10,472 nucleotides of DNA from an uncultured Bacilli bacterium (GTDB taxonomy: Bacteria > Bacillota_I > Bacilli_A > RF39 > UBA660). The translations under genes and the position numbers were made by a program. Positions 7,008 through 10,472 of this stretch are shown here, one piece after another. The stretch spans positions 1 to 10,472 of the forward strand of contig CALVPA010000080.1 of NCBI GenBank assembly GCA_944350395.1, written 5' to 3'. Positions within the stretch are counted from its first letter, which is position 1, and the number at the start of each line of letters is the position of its first letter. Under the pieces are notes generated by a model. That model had not been told where the DNA came from, searched no databases, and saw only the letters and a list, made by a program, of their open reading frames with translations.

Positions 7008-7021
7008 TGTACTTAAGTACA
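7008..7021. promoter_or_regulatory. perfect 14-bp palindrome in the divergent intergenic region
   Basis: TGTACTTAAGTACA is an exact inverted repeat with no spacer. It lies between the divergent promoters of the Cys-rich gene (minus) and the collagen-like gene (plus). It has the size and symmetry of a dimeric repressor operator. The centre is TA, so it does not fit a CcpA cre site, which needs CG. No regulator gene is adjacent in the window, so the binding protein is unknown. Confidence 0.5.
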
Positions 7022-7022
7022 T

Positions 7023-7049
7023 ACGATTTTTGATGACGTTCATATTTTA
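7023..7049 (+). promoter_or_regulatory. possible sporulation-sigma (SigK/SigE-like) promoter of the collagen-like gene
   Basis: CATATTTTA at 7041-7049 fits the CATAnnnTA -10 element of Bacillus mother-cell sigma factors. An AC at 7023-7024 stands 16 bases upstream, where SigK promoters carry their minimal -35. No good sigma-A promoter is seen here. The predicted start, near 7056, would leave only part of the ribosome site (GAAAGGA, 7054-7060) in the transcript, which weakens the call. These elements are short and can occur by chance. Confidence 0.3.
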
Positions 7050-7068
7050 TATTGAAAGGAATAAAAAA

Positions 7069-7926
7069 ATGGATGAAAAATTAGAATTTTTGACAAATAC
7101 TGAATCGACTTCAGTAAACGACTGCACAGAAAACACGACAGACGATTGTTTATGCCGTGTCATAAGATGCATTTCTAATAATTGCACAGGGCCTACTGGA
7201 CCTCAAGGCGCTACGGGACCTACTGGACCTACTGGGCCAAAAGGTGCAACAGGAGCAACAGGTCCAACTGGTGCAATAGGACCAACGGGACCTCAAGGTG
7301 CAACCGGACCAACGGGACCACAGGGTGCAACAGGACCTGCGGGACCACAGGGTGCAACAGGACCTACGGGACCACAGGGTGCAACAGGTCCAACGGGGCC
7401 TCAAGGTGCAACAGGTCCAACGGGGCCTCAAGGTGCAACTGGCCCTACAGGACCAAAAGGTGCAACGGGTGAACAAGGTACAACTTTAGATAGCTATGCT
7501 ATGGTGCACGACGAAGCAAATGGAGTAATTCCTTCACAAACACCAGTACTTTTAAGCACTACTAATCTATCTAAAAAAATAACTTATAATTCGGGTACAG
7601 GCGATTTCTATATACCAGAAGGTGGTATTTACATAATGCATTGGTGGCTAAATGTTAAAAATCATGACACAAAAAGTCAAGATTGTGAACCTAAAGCTTT
7701 AGGGGTTGAACTACATCAATATTGGCCTACTGACGTACTCATTGCCCATTCATCTACACATAACAAACTTTCTTACTGCGGTAGCGGTACTATATCTGGT
7801 AATGCAATATTTACTGCTACGCCAGGAGCAAGCTACAGACTCATAAATACTTCAGACGTCGATTTACAATTGGTACCAAATGATCTATATTCAGCGTGTG
7901 TTTCGATTACAAAAATTAGTGATTAA
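7069..7926 (+). CDS. collagen-like GXY-repeat protein with BclA/C1q-like C-terminal domain
   Basis: The 285-aa product has three parts: an acidic N-terminus (1-40) with five cysteines (C19, C27, C29, C34, C39); 33 uninterrupted collagen triplets (41-139), mostly GPT, GPQ and GAT; and a C-terminal domain of about 146 residues (140-285) rich in beta strands, resembling the trimerising C1q/TNF-like head of BclA-type proteins. Such proteins form trimeric filaments on spores or cell surfaces, often with sugars on the threonines. There is no signal peptide, as in exosporium BclA proteins, which are made inside the mother cell; the classic Bacillus exosporium-targeting leader is not seen. ATG 7069 is chosen for GAAAGGA eight bases upstream, over TTG 7030 and ATG 7033, which lack a ribosome site. 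A terminator follows at once. The spore or surface location is inferred. Confidence 0.88.
   Translation: MDEKLEFLTNTESTSVNDCTENTTDDCLCRVIRCISNNCTGPTGPQGATGPTGPTGPKGATGATGPTGAIGPTGPQGATGPTGPQGATGPAGPQGATGPTGPQGATGPTGPQGATGPTGPQGATGPTGPKGATGEQGTTLDSYAMVHDEANGVIPSQTPVLLSTTNLSKKITYNSGTGDFYIPEGGIYIMHWWLNVKNHDTKSQDCEPKALGVELHQYWPTDVLIAHSSTHNKLSYCGSGTISGNAIFTATPGASYRLINTSDVDLQLVPNDLYSACVSITKISD
7279..7467 (+). repeat. seven tandem 27-bp units coding for GPT-GPQ-GAT
   Basis: Seven head-to-tail 27-base units encode the nonapeptide GPTGPQGAT, with GPA in unit 3 and GPK in unit 7. Units 3 and 4 differ by one base. Units 5 and 6 differ only in their last base. Other differences are mainly in third codon positions. 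An isolated unit of the same kind is at 7189-7215. The pattern suggests recent local duplications in a length-variable array that always keeps the frame. Confidence 0.9.
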
Positions 7927-7960
7927 AAAATTAGACTCCCCTTTGTGGAGTTTAATTTTT
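7925..7960 (+). terminator. intrinsic terminator after the collagen-like gene
   Basis: Stem 7931-7939 pairs with 7947-7955 (nine pairs, one G-U) around a seven-base loop. It is flanked by A6 on the left and TTTTT on the right, which extend the stem and supply the T-run. It begins at the stop codon and is nearly symmetrical. It separates the collagen-like gene from the methyltransferase gene, although some readthrough is possible. Confidence 0.8.
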
Positions 7961-8005
7961 ATCATAGTTAAAATAAATAATAAATAAAATATTATGGGTG
8001 AATAT

Positions 8006-8950
8006 ATGAATAAATTAGATAGAAATTTCTATGAATTAGTTAATAATATTAAAAATTTAAGTTTTGATGAACTATTTAATAAAATTAAAGTAAATTATAA
8101 AAACATACATCCCAAGACACAAGAAAGCATAGCTAGTTTTCTAAATACATTCAAATTTTGGGGGACTTTAAATCCTAGCGAAGAAGATTATCAAGCACTT
8201 TTAAATCAAAGTAAAGTTTTACATGAACATATAGATGATATCGTGTGGTTATATGAAAAGCTTTGTGATTACCATTCAAAAACTGTTTTATATGCGATAG
8301 TGAATAACTGGATCAATTACGATTTTAAAACATTAGGATCTGTAATGGATAACAAATATTTAAATTATTTCGATTTAGATTTGCTAAGTAGTTTTAAAGA
8401 TGCTACCCTAGTCGACATCGGCTGCTATACGGGAGATACTGCTCTCGATTACATAAATACTTACGGTGAAAACAGTTATAAAAAAATTTACTGTTACGAC
8501 ATTACACCAGAATCTTTAGAGAAAGCCAAAAATAATTTGAATAAATATAAAAACATAGAATTTAGAGCAAAAGCTGTTTTAGATAAAGTAAATACTGTAT
8601 TTTTGGATGAGCACGAACATTCATCGAGTAATAGATTAAATGGTAGTGGAACTATAGAACTTGAGACAACTACGATTGATGAAGATATAAAAGATGAAGT
8701 ATCTATAATAAAAATGGATATCGAGGGATCTGAATATAAGGCTTTAGAAGGTTCTAAAAGACACATTACTTTAGAAAGCCCTGTACTTTTGATATCTATA
8801 TATCACGGTTATGATGATATTTGGAAAATACCTAAGCTCATTTATTCTTATAATAAAAATTATGATTTTTATATGAGATATTATGGCGGCCCTATATTCC
8901 CTACAGAAATTACTTTAATTGCTAAACAAAAAATAAAAGCGAGTAAGTAG
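8006..8950 (+). CDS. FkbM-family SAM-dependent methyltransferase
   Basis: Family members O-methylate sugars or other small hydroxyl groups, often in surface-glycan or antibiotic pathways. From ATG 8006 the protein has 314 aa. Residues 136-145 (VDIGCYTGDT) are the SAM-binding glycine-rich motif I, D165 in YCYDITPES is the following acidic position, and IIKMDIEGSEYKALEG (234-249) is the characteristic FkbM block. The helical N-terminal 110 residues resemble the extra domain of FkbM proteins in surface-polysaccharide loci. GGGTGA lies four bases before ATG 8006; an alternative ATG at 7994 would add four residues and itself overlaps that site. No clear promoter of its own is visible in the AT-rich gap after the collagen-gene terminator. 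A role in methylating a glycan on the neighbouring collagen-like protein is inference from position. Confidence 0.87.
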   Translation: MNKLDRNFYELVNNIKNLSFDELFNKIKVNYKNIHPKTQESIASFLNTFKFWGTLNPSEEDYQALLNQSKVLHEHIDDIVWLYEKLCDYHSKTVLYAIVNNWINYDFKTLGSVMDNKYLNYFDLDLLSSFKDATLVDIGCYTGDTALDYINTYGENSYKKIYCYDITPESLEKAKNNLNKYKNIEFRAKAVLDKVNTVFLDEHEHSSSNRLNGSGTIELETTTIDEDIKDEVSIIKMDIEGSEYKALEGSKRHITLESPVLLISIYHGYDDIWKIPKLIYSYNKNYDFYMRYYGGPIFPTEITLIAKQKIKASK

Positions 8951-8964
8951 TCTTATTCGCTTTT
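8935..8964. terminator. shared bidirectional terminator of the FkbM and trxB genes
   Basis: A 13-bp stem (8935-8947 with 8952-8964, one G-U) closes a four-base loop. The plus-strand stop TAG (8948-8950) is in the loop, and the minus-strand stop TAA (8955-8953) is in the right arm. The two convergent genes end two bases apart, and one hairpin serves both. T-rich tracts follow it on both strands, the stronger one on the minus strand. Confidence 0.85.
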
Positions 8965-9861
8965 TAAGTTGTTTAAATAATCGATTGCATTTAGAGCAGC
9001 AATCGTTCCGTCGCTAACGGCTGTCGTGAGCTGTCTTATTTTTTTATCTCTAACGTCTCCGGCTACGAATATACCATTCATATTTGTTGCACAATTTTCA
9101 TCAGATTTTATATAATTATCATCGGTAAGTTCTATATCATTTTTTATGAAATTTGTCGTTGGAATCTGACCTATTGCTAAAAATATTCCAGATACTTTTA
9201 TATTTTTAATCGTGTCAGAATTTTCTATATCTATAGACTCTACTTCATCGTTTCCATTTATAGATTTTACTTTTGAATTATATAAGATTTCGACATTTTT
9301 AATTTTACTAAGTTCATCTATTCTCTTTTTATCGCCTTTAAGAAAACTAGAGCGAACTATTAGATAAACTTTACTGCACATTTCTGAAAGGCTGATTGCG
9401 TTTATAACGGCGCTGTTTGCTCCCCCTACTACTGCGACGGCTTTATCTTTATAAAATGCACCATCACAGACTGTACAAAAAGATATACCATTACCTATAA
9501 AGTCCTTTTCGTTAGGCAATCCTAGTTCTCTAAAACCGGAACCGGAAGCTATTATGATTGCTTTTGTCTCATACTCGTTCATGTCAGTTATGACTTTTTT
9601 AATTTTACCTGGAATAATCTCTAAAACTTCTTCTATCTCTACTTTTCCACCAAAACTCATCACTTGCTCATATAAATTGTTCGCTAATACGGTACCACTT
9701 ACACTATTTAATCCGGGATAATTTTCGACTAGGGGGGCCGATGCAATCTTTCCCCCAATAGTCTCTTTTTCTAATATCAATACCTTTTTCCCTGCTCTAA
9801 GAGCGTAGATTGCTGCAGTCATACCAGCTGGCCCGCAGCCGATGATTATCAAATCATACAT
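8953..9861 (-). CDS. trxB: thioredoxin reductase-like flavoprotein
   Basis: This FAD enzyme passes electrons to a redox-active disulfide and on to thioredoxin-like proteins. The 302-aa product has the FAD-binding GCGPAG (8-13), the redox-active CTVCD (C129, C132) and the C-terminal FAD motif GIFVAGDV (263-270) followed by RQLTTAVSDG. Length is slightly below the usual 310-320. The pyridine-nucleotide domain is atypical: GGANSAV (146-152) replaces the usual GGGDSA form, and VRSSFLK (169-175) stands where NADPH-dependent enzymes have HRRxxxR. The donor may therefore be NADH, ferredoxin or another carrier. The ATG shares one base with the nrdD stop (TAATG) and has no good ribosome site, so translation is probably coupled to nrdD, whose C-terminal CPNC domain is its likely partner. 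Confidence 0.9.
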   Translation of the reverse strand: MYDLIIIGCGPAGMTAAIYALRAGKKVLILEKETIGGKIASAPLVENYPGLNSVSGTVLANNLYEQVMSFGGKVEIEEVLEIIPGKIKKVITDMNEYETKAIIIASGSGFRELGLPNEKDFIGNGISFCTVCDGAFYKDKAVAVVGGANSAVINAISLSEMCSKVYLIVRSSFLKGDKKRIDELSKIKNVEILYNSKVKSINGNDEVESIDIENSDTIKNIKVSGIFLAIGQIPTTNFIKNDIELTDDNYIKSDENCATNMNGIFVAGDVRDKKIRQLTTAVSDGTIAALNAIDYLNNLKSE

Positions 9862-10472
9862 TATTTTTGACTATTTATAAATTTCTTAATGTTAGATACA
9901 TTAGAAATTTTTTCTACCTTTCCGTCATCGATGACAACGAGTGTTGGTGCTTGTTTTATTCCATATTCTTTTGTCAAACCTACTTCTTTTTCTGCATCGA
10001 TTTTTTTATATTTAATCTTACTCTTGTCAAGTAGCTCGGTAGCAACTTTACAATTTGGACAATCTTTACGTCCAAATAAAATTATTTCGTCTTTTACTTT
10101 ACTTTCACATTTACATTCATCGCCACTATTGCAATCACACTTTTCTTCACATTTGCAATCGCATTTTTCATGTTTTAAGTGAGATGAAGATAGATCGTAT
10201 ACTTTTCTATTTTTATATTCTTCACTCTTTCCATCATTCCAGTTTTTAACAGGTCTATAATATCCAGTGATACGGCTGTAGACTTCTGTTTCTTTTCCAC
10301 AGATAGGGCATTTGAACGCTTCTCCGCTTATATATCCGTGCTCACTACATACAGAATATGTTGGAGAAAGTGTGTAATATGGAAGTTTGTAATTTTCGGC
10401 AATTTTGCGAACTAATTTTGCAGCACTAGACCAATCTTTTAATCTTTCACCCAAGAATGCATGGAATACTGT
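9861..10472 (-). CDS. nrdD: anaerobic ribonucleoside-triphosphate reductase, C-terminal part fused to a thioredoxin-like domain (runs off the window)
   Basis: Only the last 203 codons are present; the frame is open to the window edge, beginning TVFHAF. Numbering from the TTG at 10454 as residue 1: C36, H39, C49 and C52 form the structural zinc site typical of class III reductases, and RITGYYRPV holds the glycyl-radical residue G64, which an activase (NrdG) would oxidise. The usual protein ends soon after this point. Here it continues through a linker with seven cysteines (C98-C116) into a domain of about 75 residues with the redox motif CPNC (C132, C135), the cis-proline segment QAPTLVV (168-174) and a thioredoxin/glutaredoxin-like pattern. 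The tethered domain probably delivers electrons to the reductase, as free thioredoxin does for some formate-independent NrdDs. trxB follows with overlapping stop and start codons. Confidence 0.9.
   Translation of the reverse strand, partial: TVFHAFLGERLKDWSSAAKLVRKIAENYKLPYYTLSPTYSVCSEHGYISGEAFKCPICGKETEVYSRITGYYRPVKNWNDGKSEEYKNRKVYDLSSSHLKHEKCDCKCEEKCDCNSGDECKCESKVKDEIILFGRKDCPNCKVATELLDKSKIKYKKIDAEKEVGLTKEYGIKQAPTLVVIDDGKVEKISNVSNIKKFINSQK
10107..10163 (-). other. Cys-rich CxC linker inside the nrdD coding sequence
   Basis: Residues 98-116 of the visible NrdD frame contain seven cysteines in CDCKC, CDC and CKC groups, separated by Glu, Lys, Asp, Asn, Ser and Gly. The stretch joins the glycyl-radical tail to the CPNC domain and stays in frame. 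The spacing is metallothionein-like, suggesting metal binding or a relay of thiols; neither can be shown from sequence alone. Confidence 0.75.

Noticed and set aside
7008..7021. Palindrome as a CcpA cre site
   Set aside because: The size fits but the central CG that cre sites need is TA here.
7030..7068. Upstream starts (TTG 7030, ATG 7033) for the collagen-like protein
   Set aside because: They have no ribosome site, and the extension runs through the true ribosome site and the candidate promoter. ATG 7069 has GAAAGGA at proper distance.
7279..7467. CRISPR-like direct repeats
   Set aside because: The 27-base units are directly adjacent, with no spacers between them, and all encode collagen triplets in frame.
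7150..7489. Long open frames on both strands overlapping the collagen repeats
   Set aside because: They arise because a 27-bp repeat without stops is open in several frames. The shadow proteins are low-complexity Cys/Arg/Trp or Gln/Arg repeats with no ribosome site.
7963..7971. CATAGTTAA as a sporulation-sigma -10 for the FkbM gene
   Set aside because: It misses the T of the CATAnnnTA pattern and has no matching upstream element. In such AT-rich sequence this is expected by chance.
9889..10249. Plus-strand open frames opposite the nrdD 3' end
   Set aside because: They are antisense shadows of a clearly conserved coding sequence, with no ribosome site and Ser/Leu/His-rich low-complexity products.
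1..10472. A defence system, toxin-antitoxin pair or mobile element
   Set aside because: I looked for nuclease, helicase, transposase, integrase and small paired gene patterns. None is present, and all but three of the CDSs (1261-2286, 2336-3229 and the Cys-rich gene at 6322-6939) have a credible family assignment.

Overview
The window is AT-rich and gene-dense, with Shine-Dalgarno-led genes, many short overlaps (ATGA, TAATG), sigma-A-like promoters and hairpin-plus-T-run terminators. With an oxygen-sensitive class III ribonucleotide reductase (NrdD) at the right edge, it suggests an anaerobic low-GC Bacillota (Clostridia-like, or a related class). The genus cannot be fixed from the sequence. 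No mobile element, RNA gene, CRISPR array or recognisable defence system was seen, and no stretch over 300 bases lacks a gene.

Layout. (1) 91-2286, minus strand: an operon of three overlapping genes, in transcription order an unrecognised 341-aa protein, a YbaK/EbsC-type aminoacyl-tRNA deacylase and an AlkD-like HEAT-repeat DNA glycosylase, with a promoter at 2312-2340 and a probable terminator at 38-85. (2) 2336-3229, minus: an unrecognised 297-aa protein with its own promoter. (3) 3328-6243, minus: a lipid operon plsC, acyl-CoA/ACP synthetase, plsC with overlapping genes, its own promoter, and a terminator that contains the last stop codon. (4) 6322-6939, minus: a small Cys-rich protein with a CFI-box-like segment. 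(5) 7069-7926, plus: a collagen-like GXY-repeat protein with a BclA/C1q-like C-terminal domain, divergent from (4) across a perfect 14-bp palindrome. (6) 8006-8950, plus: a FkbM-family methyltransferase. (7) 8953-10472, minus: trxB and the 3' end of nrdD, which runs off the right edge. NrdD carries an in-frame Cys-rich linker and a thioredoxin/glutaredoxin-like CPNC domain.

How the genes may work together. The nrdD-trxB pair reads as a built-in electron route: flavoprotein reductase to the tethered CPNC domain to the class III reductase. The pyridine-nucleotide motifs of this TrxB are degenerate, so its electron donor is uncertain. The lipid operon would activate fatty acids and acylate (lyso)phosphatidic acid precursors, separating functions that are fused in the E. 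coli Aas protein. The collagen-like protein and FkbM methyltransferase form a plausible surface-glycoprotein pair, by analogy with glycosylated BclA of spore-formers. That pairing, and a sporulation-sigma-like promoter in front of the collagen gene, are inference.

The best candidates for something new are the NrdD/Cys-rich linker/CPNC fusion coupled to an atypical TrxB, and the collagen/FkbM locus with its palindromic control region.
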